A stretch of DNA of 64,000 bases from Planctomycetaceae bacterium. Its GTDB lineage: Bacteria > Planctomycetota > Phycisphaerae > Sedimentisphaerales > UBA12454. This document shows positions 52,804 through 61,712 of the stretch, in pieces. The position numbers were made by a program, and so were the translations under genes. Under the pieces are notes generated by a model. That model was not told the origin of the DNA, did not search any database, and worked only from the letters and a program-made list of their open reading frames with translations. The stretch's first letter is position 1. Every line of letters begins with the position of its first letter. The stretch is taken from NCBI GenBank assembly GCA_021371795.1, contig JAJFVK010000008.1, forward strand, positions 148,159 to 212,158, in the 5' to 3' direction.

Positions 52804-55194
52804 ATGGTAAAAAAAACGATTAAGTATCATATGAGTTTGGGCCTTTTTCTTGCCTCTGTTGTGTTTGGGGCAACTGAAAATAATATATTGAATTTGGCCC
52901 ACGGTAAGGTGAGTGTGTTGTGTCCGGCTCCTAATTACCGTCTATGTTCAGATCCTTGTGACAAATTTCAATTGACTGATGGCAATAAAAAGGGTAGTGA
53001 TTGGGGCAAAAAAAGCACCGTTGGATGGATAGGTTCAGATTCCATTCCTAATATAGAGATAGATTTAGAAGAATATTCATATATAAGAGAAATCAACATA
53101 TATACAATCGGAGGCGGCGTTGCCGGGGTTGATTATCCTGATTATATTGTAGCCTTGGTAAGCCCAGATGGGAAAGAGTATACTTTTGCAGGTTTGGTTG
53201 ATTCATCCGACTATATAGTTCCGGGTATAGCGAAGAAAAAACAGCCATTAACATTGACAATCAAAAATATCAATTATCAAGCAAGGTATGTAAGACTGAT
53301 TTGCCAGATATCGTGTCAATTTCTTTTTATTGATGAAATTGAGGTTATGGGAGAGAAAGATACTAGGAAACTTCTGAATAGGCGATTTGGAAATATTTCA
53401 AATATCCAGGCAATTAAACTTGGACAAAGGTATGTGGAAATAAAGAGGCAAGCAAGGAATTTACTTGATAGTATTGAAAAATTTGGAGAAAAATTCAATA
53501 CGAAATTTTTGTTGGAAACTGAAGCGAATATAAAGGAATTATTGGTTATATTGAAGGAAACGGCCAATAATATAAACGATTCACAACTTGAACAGTTTGA
53601 AAACGGTTTAGGGCTAATAAAAGCAAAAATATACAGGACCTATTATGGTGAGGAAGTGGTTCTGCTTCCAGCTGTGCCGGACAAGATTTTAAATAAATCA
53701 GATTTATTGCTTGAAAAGAATCTACAGTGGAACAAAGACTTAGAGGTGATAATGTGGCAGGATGAGTTTGAGCCTGCAGCAATTAATATAATTAATGGTT
53801 CAAGTGTTTCTAAAAGAGTTTCTGTGCAATTGGAGAGCGTAGTAAATTCTGAAGAGAAAGAAATTACTGCTTTGGATAATTTTATTGTTAGACGTGCATT
53901 ATATGTATATGGGAAAAAAATAGGCGAAATTGCAGATGCCTTGATAATTCAAAATGATTATCCTTTCTTAATTACACCGGGATTGACATCGCAAATATGG
54001 CTTAATATCAAAAGCAGCGAATTGAAACCGGATAATTATATAATTTATTTTAGAATAATAACGACAGATATAGATAGTAATATATCAAATATCAATAAAA
54101 TAAAAATTTCCTTAAAAATATTACCGCTTAAACTGCAAAATAAAGGAGATGTATTTGTTAGAACAAATCCGCTTCTTTTTACTTCGTCAATTACTAAAAA
54201 TTTTATTAATGAAGCTATTGAAGATTTAAAGAGCCATTATGAGAATATGGCATTTATTTATAACAAAGCGATACTATTTCCATCAAGAATAAAAGCAGAC
54301 GGTCAAACTGAAGGTGGTTTTGATTTTTCCAAGCTTGATTATGCATTGAGCAAATATACTTATGCGAAAAAATACATATTCTTTCTGGGTTACAAGGAAG
54401 GCAGAAAAAATGCCAGCCAGTTTGGGGAATGGATGAGTGATTCATGGAGAGTTAAATATTCTTTTTGGCTAAGAGCATTGGTAGAACATCTGAAAGAGCG
54501 GAAAATAGATTATAAAGATTTTTATCTTTTTGGTTTTGATGAAACCTTATGTAATTCCTTTTATGAATGGGTTCAGTTTGTGAAACGAATAGACCCTAAC
54601 ATTCAGATCTATGCCAACTCTTTCGGTCAAGGACCTAAAGATTTTGAAAAATTTAGAGATTTAATCGATGTCTGGAATTTGCCTGGCAGAATATGTGAAG
54701 AAAAGCCAGATTGGTTAGCAAAGATACAGTCTTATAAAACTCAAATATGGACAGGTATCACAGATTACCCAGGCAAAGCTAACTTACCTTATAATTATTA
54801 TAGAATGATTTTTTGGAAAGCTTTTAAACGATCCCAAAAAGGCGTAGCCGTTTGGGCTTATGTTGATAATGATTGTAATGATTGGGATGATACTTTAACG
54901 ACAATAGGTTATTATGGGATGGTATACGGCTCAAATGATAATATAGTAAACAACAGTGAAAAAATAATCCCATCAAGGCGATGGGAAATTTGGAGGCAAG
55001 GTGTTGAAGATTATCTTTATCTTTTAGAATTGAAGAACAAAATTGATATCCTTGCAGAAAGTGGGCAAAAAGATCAAGCCAGTGAATATAGTAAGAAATT
55101 AAATTCCTTGGTATCTGATGTTTTACAGAACCAAAATGATTATGAAAAAGTTTATTGTGCCAGGAAAACAATATCAGAGATTTTAATGAAATAA
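52804..55194 (+). CDS. Secreted DUF4091-type glycoside-hydrolase-like protein
   Basis: Exported protein of 796 residues. The first 25 residues (MVKKTIKYHMSLGLFLASVVFGA) form a signal peptide. Residues about 30-180 resemble a discoidin/F5-8C carbohydrate-binding domain. Residues about 450-760 contain LYGFD-like YLFGFDETL, a WAYVDNDCNDWDD motif and RRWEIWRQGVEDYLYLLELK, the DUF4091 signature found in glycoside-hydrolase-like proteins. The middle may be a helical linker. GGAG at 52787 is 13 bases from the ATG, rather far. It may trim or remodel the exported polysaccharide. Activity is inferred only. Confidence 0.72.
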   Translation: MVKKTIKYHMSLGLFLASVVFGATENNILNLAHGKVSVLCPAPNYRLCSDPCDKFQLTDGNKKGSDWGKKSTVGWIGSDSIPNIEIDLEEYSYIREINIYTIGGGVAGVDYPDYIVALVSPDGKEYTFAGLVDSSDYIVPGIAKKKQPLTLTIKNINYQARYVRLICQISCQFLFIDEIEVMGEKDTRKLLNRRFGNISNIQAIKLGQRYVEIKRQARNLLDSIEKFGEKFNTKFLLETEANIKELLVILKETANNINDSQLEQFENGLGLIKAKIYRTYYGEEVVLLPAVPDKILNKSDLLLEKNLQWNKDLEVIMWQDEFEPAAINIINGSSVSKRVSVQLESVVNSEEKEITALDNFIVRRALYVYGKKIGEIADALIIQNDYPFLITPGLTSQIWLNIKSSELKPDNYIIYFRIITTDIDSNISNINKIKISLKILPLKLQNKGDVFVRTNPLLFTSSITKNFINEAIEDLKSHYENMAFIYNKAILFPSRIKADGQTEGGFDFSKLDYALSKYTYAKKYIFFLGYKEGRKNASQFGEWMSDSWRVKYSFWLRALVEHLKERKIDYKDFYLFGFDETLCNSFYEWVQFVKRIDPNIQIYANSFGQGPKDFEKFRDLIDVWNLPGRICEEKPDWLAKIQSYKTQIWTGITDYPGKANLPYNYYRMIFWKAFKRSQKGVAVWAYVDNDCNDWDDTLTTIGYYGMVYGSNDNIVNNSEKIIPSRRWEIWRQGVEDYLYLLELKNKIDILAESGQKDQASEYSKKLNSLVSDVLQNQNDYEKVYCARKTISEILMK

Positions 55195-55210
55195 TCGTAA
55201 AGGGGAAAAA

Positions 55211-55768
55211 TTGATAAATAAATTATTATTTTATTTCTGTTGGGTACTATATCATTATTTTGCGGTAAGTCTTCCAAGAAGGACATGCCCATTTGGCAAG
55301 GTATCCAAATTGCTCAGATATCAGTTGTGTAAAAGATTATTTAGATATTGTGGTAAAAACGTAAATATAGAAAAGGGTGTTGATTTTGGGTCAGGACGTC
55401 ACCTTTCTATTGATGATAATAGCGGTCTTGGAGTAAACTGCAGAGCAAGAGGCCCTATTACAATTGGCAAGAATGTTATGATGGGACCAGATGTGGTGAT
55501 ATTGACAAGAAATCATGATTTCTCAGATACTTCCAAACCTATGCGAGGGCAGGGAGGAATAACTAAGCCAGTTAATATTTGTGATGACGTCTGGATAGGG
55601 ACCCGTGCGATTATCTTACCAGGTGTAACAATTGGTCAGGGCAGTGTTGTTGGGGCTGGCGCAGTGGTAACAAAAGAAATTCCCGAATTTTCAATTATTG
55701 GAGGCTGTCCGGCCAAAATAATAAAAAGCAGAAAGTGCCCCAAAAGGATGGAATCCCAAGATGAGTAG
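55211..55768 (+). CDS. LbH acyltransferase (WcaF/CysE-like O-acetyltransferase)
   Basis: Trimeric hexapeptide-repeat acyltransferase, 185 residues. Repeats around IDDNSGLGVNCRARGPITIGKN and VNICDDVWIGTRAIILPGVTIG form the beta-helix; the NHDF segment carries the catalytic His; SIIGGCPAKIIKSRK ends it. The start is a TTG with AAAGGGG five or six bases upstream. It probably acetylates a sugar of the glycan. Overlaps the flippase gene by eight bases. Confidence 0.83.
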   Translation: MINKLLFYFCWVLYHYFAVSLPRRTCPFGKVSKLLRYQLCKRLFRYCGKNVNIEKGVDFGSGRHLSIDDNSGLGVNCRARGPITIGKNVMMGPDVVILTRNHDFSDTSKPMRGQGGITKPVNICDDVWIGTRAIILPGVTIGQGSVVGAGAVVTKEIPEFSIIGGCPAKIIKSRKCPKRMESQDE

Positions 55769-57245
55769 TTTGAAAAATCAATCAATTTTTTTGATCATAG
55801 GAAATACTTTCAGGCAATTAAGCGTGATTATTCAAGGTATGTTTCTAGCTCGTTTGCTGACTGCGAGCGATTTCGGCACATTCAAACAAATACTTCTTAT
55901 TACTACAATGACTTATACATTTTCCTATCTTTGTTTACCGGAGAGCGCGACATATTTTTTGTCACATTTGAACAAAAAAGACAGAAAAATATTTCTTTTT
56001 CAAACGGTTGTCCTTTTACTTGTTTTAGGGGTAGTTGCAGGGTTATTTTTATTTAAATCGGCTAACTTTTTTGGAGTTAAATTTGCTAATGCAAAATTGA
56101 AAGACCTCCTTGTTTTGTCAGCGAGCATTCCAATAAGCATGATGTTCATTATTTTGCTGAACGTTTCTCTTATAACAATCAAGAAGGGGAAATTAGGCAG
56201 TATCCTATCAGCAAGTTTTTCAGCAGTTAATATGTTATCGATTTTTTTGCCATTATTCTTTGGTATGAGTTTTAAAAATGCTCTGGGTATTTATGTGCTA
56301 TCTTATTTGGCAATTTGTGTCTTATGTATATTGCTATTATGGCAAATAATTGGTTTTGAAATAGGCTTTGATAGAAAGCTCATTTGGGAGCAGATTAATT
56401 TTTCACTTCCTTATTGGTTTGGATATGGCATTTATATTTTTTATACGCAGAGTCAACAAGTTTTGGTTTCATCTTCATTTAGCCCTGAAGAGTTTGCGTT
56501 ATTTGCAGTTGGAACTACCAGGATCCCAATCATAGGTCAATTTTCTACCTATATAGCTTTGGTTTTAGTTCCTATTTGTGTCAACCACATGAAAGATAAT
56601 AATATTGGTGAAATTATTAGATTATGGGAAAAATCAGCAACTAAGATAGCCATGATAGCTATACCGGTTTTTATGATTTGTGTTTTTTCTCCAGGTAAAA
56701 TACTTGGAGTGGCATTCGGAGCGAATTATTCAAAAGCGTGGCCAATTTTTATTTTTACAGCGATTCTGTTTTTATTTAGAATCTGCGAAATACAATCACT
56801 TTTTAAAATTTCAGGAAAAACTAAGTATGTAGTATATTCGACTTTAACCGCTTTTGTTGTTGGCTTATCAAGTGGGTATCTACTCTTGCAGTGGATAGGC
56901 CTTGTTGGGCCAGCGATAGGCATATTGCTTGGAAGAATAGCTCAAATATATGTGGCTTTGTTATTTATTAATAAAAGTATCCCGATAACATTTTCGCAAG
57001 CGTTTGCGGTAAAAAATAATTCAAAGATATTCTTCACCGCAGTCATATCTGGAATAATCGCCAAGGTTTTAGTCTTTTGGGTTAGCAATAATCTATTGTA
57101 TATTATTTTAAATATTTTAATATTTGGATTATGCTTTCTTGTCCTTATGAGGAAATTTAATTTGTTGATGGATGAGGATATTCGTCTTATAAAAGAATGG
57201 ATAACATTAAAACCTTTTTTAAATAAGGAAGATGTTAAAATATGA
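55761..57245 (+). CDS. Wzx-like flippase (polysaccharide transporter)
   Basis: Polytopic inner-membrane protein, 494 residues, of the MOP/oligosaccharidyl-lipid flippase superfamily, which moves lipid-linked repeat units across the inner membrane. The N-terminus (LIIGNTFRQLSVIIQGMFLARLLTASDFGTFKQ) is typical of the family, followed by about 12-14 hydrophobic segments. It lies between an acyltransferase and a Wzy-like gene in the usual order, and both ends overlap neighbours. Exact substrate unknown. Confidence 0.83.
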   Translation: MSSLKNQSIFLIIGNTFRQLSVIIQGMFLARLLTASDFGTFKQILLITTMTYTFSYLCLPESATYFLSHLNKKDRKIFLFQTVVLLLVLGVVAGLFLFKSANFFGVKFANAKLKDLLVLSASIPISMMFIILLNVSLITIKKGKLGSILSASFSAVNMLSIFLPLFFGMSFKNALGIYVLSYLAICVLCILLLWQIIGFEIGFDRKLIWEQINFSLPYWFGYGIYIFYTQSQQVLVSSSFSPEEFALFAVGTTRIPIIGQFSTYIALVLVPICVNHMKDNNIGEIIRLWEKSATKIAMIAIPVFMICVFSPGKILGVAFGANYSKAWPIFIFTAILFLFRICEIQSLFKISGKTKYVVYSTLTAFVVGLSSGYLLLQWIGLVGPAIGILLGRIAQIYVALLFINKSIPITFSQAFAVKNNSKIFFTAVISGIIAKVLVFWVSNNLLYIILNILIFGLCFLVLMRKFNLLMDEDIRLIKEWITLKPFLNKEDVKI

Positions 57246-58642
57246 ATACTCTTCAATTTATCGACGATCTGTCTTTTTTAGACTATCGCAAAAATAAAAT
57301 GTGTATTGCTATTTGTCTGTTCTTTATTTTTGTGTCAGCATTGGTATACTTTTTTACAGGAATGCCTAAAGTATCGATGGTAATAGCAGGGGTACCCATA
57401 ATTATTTTAAGTTTCTTTCATACCCAATTTGCTTTTATGGTTTTATACTTTTTTATGATCTTCAGCAATTTGTTCAGATTCAGTGATGATTTTTCTATTA
57501 GTAAAATGATTGGAATTGTCATATTTTTCAGTTTTTTAATTACAAGATTGCGATATAAGCTCAGTTTGACCAAACCATCTAAATTTCTACTTGTTATCTT
57601 TGCTTATACTATATTGAGTGTTTTATGGTCAGTTTCACCTATATGGACATGTATAGGTATAGTTACTATAACACTTCACATAATTTTGTTACTGATTCTT
57701 TTCAATACAATAAGAGACGAAATTAACTTTAAGTTTATTATCTGGTCATTAGTTTTGGGAGCATTAGTTGTTTCGATAATCATTGTCTTGGGTTTGGTAG
57801 ATATAAACACAAGCGGTGCAGGGGCGGAATTGGAAAGGGCTAAGTTAAGCGAGGGGACAAATAGTAATGATCTTGGAGCTGCAATTGTAATATGCCTTAT
57901 GGGTAGTATATATTTATTTCTTCGAGGAAATAAAAAAGAAAAAATTATACTATTAGCAATTTTTCCTGTTTTGCTTATTGCGCTTTTAAAGACACAAGCG
58001 AGAGCGGCATTAGGCACAGCCTTTGTAGCACCTCTGATTTCGTTTCTAATAACGGGAAAAGGTCGGCAAAAATTTGTTTATATTATATTAGCGATTTTAA
58101 TAAGTATGAGTGCATTTGGGGTATTTAAAATAGCGATGAATTCTAACCTTCTTTCTGAAAAATCTAAAGACCGCATGAGAGCCACAAAATACAATGTTGA
58201 AGAGAGTGGCCGTTTGGCGATTTGGAAGAGGGGCGTTCAATTTATTAGCCAAAAACCAGTATTTGGTAGCGGATTAAAAACTTTTCATGTACTGGTAGGT
58301 TATGAAAAACAAATTTCCTCAGCACACAACAATATAATTTCTTTTACTACTGAACTTGGAATAATAGGGCTATGTCTTGTTTTAGGATTTTATTTTTTGC
58401 TCTTTGTCAGTATATTGAAAATTCCATTATCTTCTTTGCGATGGTTTGCGATTTCTATGTTGATGTCTAATATTTGTCTTGGAATTACAGCGACCTCATA
58501 TTTCCAAAAAGATTTTTGGTATTCTATTGGTTTTATTATCCTTGCGCTAAGAATATCAGAATGCTCCCAATTCCAGATGCCATTTGATTATATGTATGAT
58601 GATTATTTAGAAGAAACTGAAACTAGCGGTTATATGTTATGA
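57242..58642 (+). CDS. O-antigen polymerase/ligase-like membrane protein
   Basis: Integral membrane protein, 466 residues, with about 11-12 hydrophobic segments. A periplasmic loop has the Wzy_C/ligase motif SGRLAIWKRGVQFISQKPVFG-like, followed by AHNNIISFTTELGIIGL, characteristic of O-antigen ligase-type polymerases. Overlaps both neighbours (ATGA). It most likely polymerises or ligates the repeat units. The distinction between Wzy and WaaL cannot be made from sequence. Confidence 0.82.
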   Translation: MNTLQFIDDLSFLDYRKNKMCIAICLFFIFVSALVYFFTGMPKVSMVIAGVPIIILSFFHTQFAFMVLYFFMIFSNLFRFSDDFSISKMIGIVIFFSFLITRLRYKLSLTKPSKFLLVIFAYTILSVLWSVSPIWTCIGIVTITLHIILLLILFNTIRDEINFKFIIWSLVLGALVVSIIIVLGLVDINTSGAGAELERAKLSEGTNSNDLGAAIVICLMGSIYLFLRGNKKEKIILLAIFPVLLIALLKTQARAALGTAFVAPLISFLITGKGRQKFVYIILAILISMSAFGVFKIAMNSNLLSEKSKDRMRATKYNVEESGRLAIWKRGVQFISQKPVFGSGLKTFHVLVGYEKQISSAHNNIISFTTELGIIGLCLVLGFYFLLFVSILKIPLSSLRWFAISMLMSNICLGITATSYFQKDFWYSIGFIILALRISECSQFQMPFDYMYDDYLEETETSGYML

Positions 58643-59835
58643 AAATTTTAGTGATTTCGCACTTGTTTCCAAACCAGAAGAATAAAAATTACGGAATATT
58701 TGCAGCTCGGCAGATACATGCGATCAGTAAAGTGGCTGGAGATGTTACAGTAATAGTTCCTGTGGTAAAAATACCAGGTTTTTTACGGCGATTTAAGAAA
58801 TGGTCAAACTATGAGAGTAATGCGGATCTTTGTAACTTTGAAGGGTTAGAAGCTCATTCAGTTCCATATATACGGCTTACAGGTAATTGGTTTTGTAGAT
58901 GGGCAGGATTTAGTGTTTATCTTGCTTCTAAAAAGATTGTTCTTGATATGCATAAGAAAAAAAAATTCGATGTCATATATGCCAGATGTTTTTTTCCTGA
59001 TGGCGATGCTGGGATAAGATTTAGCAAATTACTCAATATCCCCATCTGTTGTGTTGGGGCAGGATCGGACGTTAATTCATATCCAGACATTAATCGTAGT
59101 ATGTACAACAGATTTGTTAAAATTTGTAATGAAGCGGATATGACTTTTGCATGTGGCCAGAAAGTCGCTTCAAGGATAGATTCTGTTAGTGATAAAAAAA
59201 CCAAACTCATTCATGGTGTAGTGGATACGAAATTGTTTTCTCCGGTTAAAGAAAAAAGTCTCTTGAGAGAAAAACTAAAACTTCCCACAGATAAGAAGAT
59301 TGCATTGTATGTTGGGACGTTTAAAAAAGCAAAAGGAATCTATGAACTAATAGACGCGTTTGATATTATTCGCAGAAAAAATAAAGACATTATTCTTAAG
59401 ATATGCGGTTACGGCATTGAATTAGATAGAATGAGAAAACATATAGACGATAAGGATTTAAATAATACTATCGAGATAGTTGGGGAAGTAGATAGTAATG
59501 AAATCAATCTATGGATGCAGTCTTCAGATGTTTTAATCCTTCCATCCCATACTGAAGGGATGCCTAATGTAGTTATGGAAGCTATGTCTTGTGGAGTGCC
59601 AGTTGTGACCACTTCCGTGGGCGGATTGCCACAAGCCATAGGTGATTGCAAAGGAGCTATACTTGTTGAACCCAGAGAAATTAAGAGTTTGGCAGCGGCA
59701 GTTTTAAAAGTGTTTGAAGATAATAACACGTATCAAGAGATGTCGCTAATGGCCAGAAAAAGAGCTGAAGAGAGTTTTGATGTTAATAAGAATGCGAACA
59801 GAATTAAAAATTACCTGGAAGCATTAGTTGGTTAG
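58639..59835 (+). CDS. GT4-family glycosyltransferase
   Basis: GT-B fold transferase of 398 residues. The N-terminal ILVISHLFPNQKNKNYGIFAARQ is the usual start. The C-terminal half has YVGTFKKAKGIYELIDAF and EGMPNVVMEAMSCGVPVVTT, with the E-x7-E pair of GT4 enzymes. Overlaps the polymerase gene as ATGA. Ends the operon that starts with the DUF4091 gene, as a new promoter candidate follows. Adds a sugar from a nucleotide donor to the lipid-linked glycan; specificity unknown. Confidence 0.87.
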   Translation: MKILVISHLFPNQKNKNYGIFAARQIHAISKVAGDVTVIVPVVKIPGFLRRFKKWSNYESNADLCNFEGLEAHSVPYIRLTGNWFCRWAGFSVYLASKKIVLDMHKKKKFDVIYARCFFPDGDAGIRFSKLLNIPICCVGAGSDVNSYPDINRSMYNRFVKICNEADMTFACGQKVASRIDSVSDKKTKLIHGVVDTKLFSPVKEKSLLREKLKLPTDKKIALYVGTFKKAKGIYELIDAFDIIRRKNKDIILKICGYGIELDRMRKHIDDKDLNNTIEIVGEVDSNEINLWMQSSDVLILPSHTEGMPNVVMEAMSCGVPVVTTSVGGLPQAIGDCKGAILVEPREIKSLAAAVLKVFEDNNTYQEMSLMARKRAEESFDVNKNANRIKNYLEALVG

Positions 59836-59843
59836 AAGAAAGT

Positions 59844-59872
59844 TTGTTTAATTCATAAACATTTTTTATAAT
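59844..59872 (+). promoter_or_regulatory. Promoter candidate in the 121-bp spacer
   Basis: TTGTTT (59844-59849), 17-base spacer and consensus TATAAT (59867-59872). The transcript would start near 59879, about 78 bases before the ATG at 59957. The spacer is AT-rich and has no terminator. Confidence 0.45.
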
Positions 59873-59956
59873 CTTAGCTTAGACTTTAATGATAGAAAAT
59901 TTTATAGGGAATTGTAATAGTAATAAATAAATATTTCGCTTTACTTAAAAGGTTCA

Positions 59957-61174
59957 ATGACGCTTATCGAAACTAATGAAAACAAACCTAAGATAGCACA
60001 TTTTATATGGTGGATACCACATTACAGGGTTACCATTTTCAGAAGGCTATGTCAACACGAAGGTATGAACTTTACCATATATGCAGGTGATAACACTCAA
60101 GTTGTTGGAGGCAACAGCGTTGCTTCCGCTAATGAAGTTGGGGAAATGGAAGGAATTAAATGGAAACATCTTAAGTCTGTCCGCATAAAACATTGGCCCT
60201 TTAAGGATTATGAATGGCAGCCTGATGCCATAAAGCTTGTATTAAAAGAGGATTTCGATGCAGTGATTTTTCTTGGAGGCCATTCTTTAAGCAATATATT
60301 AGCGAAAATTATTTGCAGATTCAGAGGAATAAAAGTTGTTGACTGGGGAATGGGAGTTAGAGGTCCAGAGAATAAGATTAAGTGGCTTTTTCGGATGGTA
60401 CAAGGTAAATTAGCTCAAGCTCGACTGATTTATGGAAAATTCGCCTCTGATTGGTATGTTCAAAATGGTTTTAAAAAAGAAACGGTTTTTACCGTACGGA
60501 ATTCGTTAAATTATGAAGAGCATTTGAATATCAGAAAACATATTTCTAAAGAATGTATTCAAAAAATTAGAGAAGACTTTGGACTAATGACAGACCAAAG
60601 TAAACTGATTTTCTATTCAGGAAGATTACAGAAAAATAAAGAACTAAATATTCTAATCGATTCGATTAAAATATTTGCTCAAAAGGGTTTGAACGTAAAA
60701 GCCATACTTATAGGCGATGGACTTGAAGAGTTTAAACTGAAAGAATATGCAAAGAAGGTCGGGGTCTTTGATAAGATCATATTTTACGGAGCTAACTATG
60801 ATGAAGAGGTTATTGGGGAATTGATAATGGCCAGTGATCTTTGTGTTGTGCCTGGCGCCATCGGTTTAACGGCAATACATAGCATGGTTTTTGGTGTTCC
60901 GGTTTTAACTCATGAAAATAAATTCTATATTCATGGCCCAGAAGTTGAAGCGGTAATAGAAGGTAAAACAGGCGGCTTCTTCAGGAGAAATGATCCGATT
61001 GACCTCGCAGAAAAAGCAGAAAAACTCTTATACCCGCGGCCTGCGAAAGAAACTATGTCTGCTGAATGTATGAAAATGGTAGACGATTGCTTCAACCCAT
61101 TTTATCAGGAAAAAATTATTATAAAATGTTTGAATTCAGTTCTGCCAATTAATAAACAAATATCAGAAAAGTAA
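59957..61174 (+). CDS. GT4-like glycosyltransferase
   Basis: Glycosyltransferase of 405 residues with GT-B features: AHFIWWIPHYRVTIFRRLC, an ILFYSGRLQ-like strand (LIFYSGRLQKNKELNILIDS), GDGLEEFKLKEYAK and PGAIGLTAIHSMVFGVPVLTH. The last replaces the common E-x7-E with G-LTAIHSM, so the catalytic pair may be altered. AAAGG lies about five bases before the ATG. First gene of the last operon, with two further genes. Confidence 0.8.
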   Translation: MTLIETNENKPKIAHFIWWIPHYRVTIFRRLCQHEGMNFTIYAGDNTQVVGGNSVASANEVGEMEGIKWKHLKSVRIKHWPFKDYEWQPDAIKLVLKEDFDAVIFLGGHSLSNILAKIICRFRGIKVVDWGMGVRGPENKIKWLFRMVQGKLAQARLIYGKFASDWYVQNGFKKETVFTVRNSLNYEEHLNIRKHISKECIQKIREDFGLMTDQSKLIFYSGRLQKNKELNILIDSIKIFAQKGLNVKAILIGDGLEEFKLKEYAKKVGVFDKIIFYGANYDEEVIGELIMASDLCVVPGAIGLTAIHSMVFGVPVLTHENKFYIHGPEVEAVIEGKTGGFFRRNDPIDLAEKAEKLLYPRPAKETMSAECMKMVDDCFNPFYQEKIIIKCLNSVLPINKQISEK

Positions 61175-61175
61175 A

Positions 61176-61694
61176 ATGAAAAAATATTTTAAAAAAATGT
61201 GGATGCTTTATTTGCGAATTTTTAAATATCACCTGTTAAAGTGCGGAAAAGAAAGTTATATAGGCATGGCAGTTGTGATTCGACCAAATTGTGTTTCGAT
61301 AGGCTATAAATCGTTTATTGGGCCGCGATGTTGGTTGGCATCGAAAGTAGAAATTGGTAATTTTGTGATGATTGCTGCTCGTGTGGCAATTGTTGGCGGT
61401 GATCATCGGTTTGATGTGGTAGGGATTCCCTCAATAGAAGCAGGCAGAAGTGAAAATAAACCTGTTAAAATTCATGATGATGTTTGGATTGGACATGGCG
61501 CGATTATCATGCATGGTGTCACAATCGGCGAAGGCGCTGTTGTTGCTGCCGGAGCTGTCGTTACAAAAGATGTTGACTCCTATAGTATAGTGGCAGGAGT
61601 ACCTGCGAGTAAAATTAAAATGCGTTTTAATGAAGATGATATTATTAAGCATCAAAAAGCGTTAGAACAAAAACGGGAAATGATTAATTTGTAA
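61176..61694 (+). CDS. LbH acyltransferase (second WcaF-like)
   Basis: 172-residue hexapeptide-repeat acyltransferase. IGYKSFIGPRCWLASKVEIGN and IHDDVWIGHGAIIMHGVTIGEGA form the beta-helix, with GGDHRFD holding the catalytic His. The C-terminus SIVAGVPASKIKMRF is usual. Starts one base after the previous stop. It probably O- or N-acylates a sugar. Similar in plan to the protein at 55211, but not close in sequence. Confidence 0.83.
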   Translation: MKKYFKKMWMLYLRIFKYHLLKCGKESYIGMAVVIRPNCVSIGYKSFIGPRCWLASKVEIGNFVMIAARVAIVGGDHRFDVVGIPSIEAGRSENKPVKIHDDVWIGHGAIIMHGVTIGEGAVVAAGAVVTKDVDSYSIVAGVPASKIKMRFNEDDIIKHQKALEQKREMINL

Positions 61695-61712
61695 ATTCTT
61701 GGTGGTAAAATT

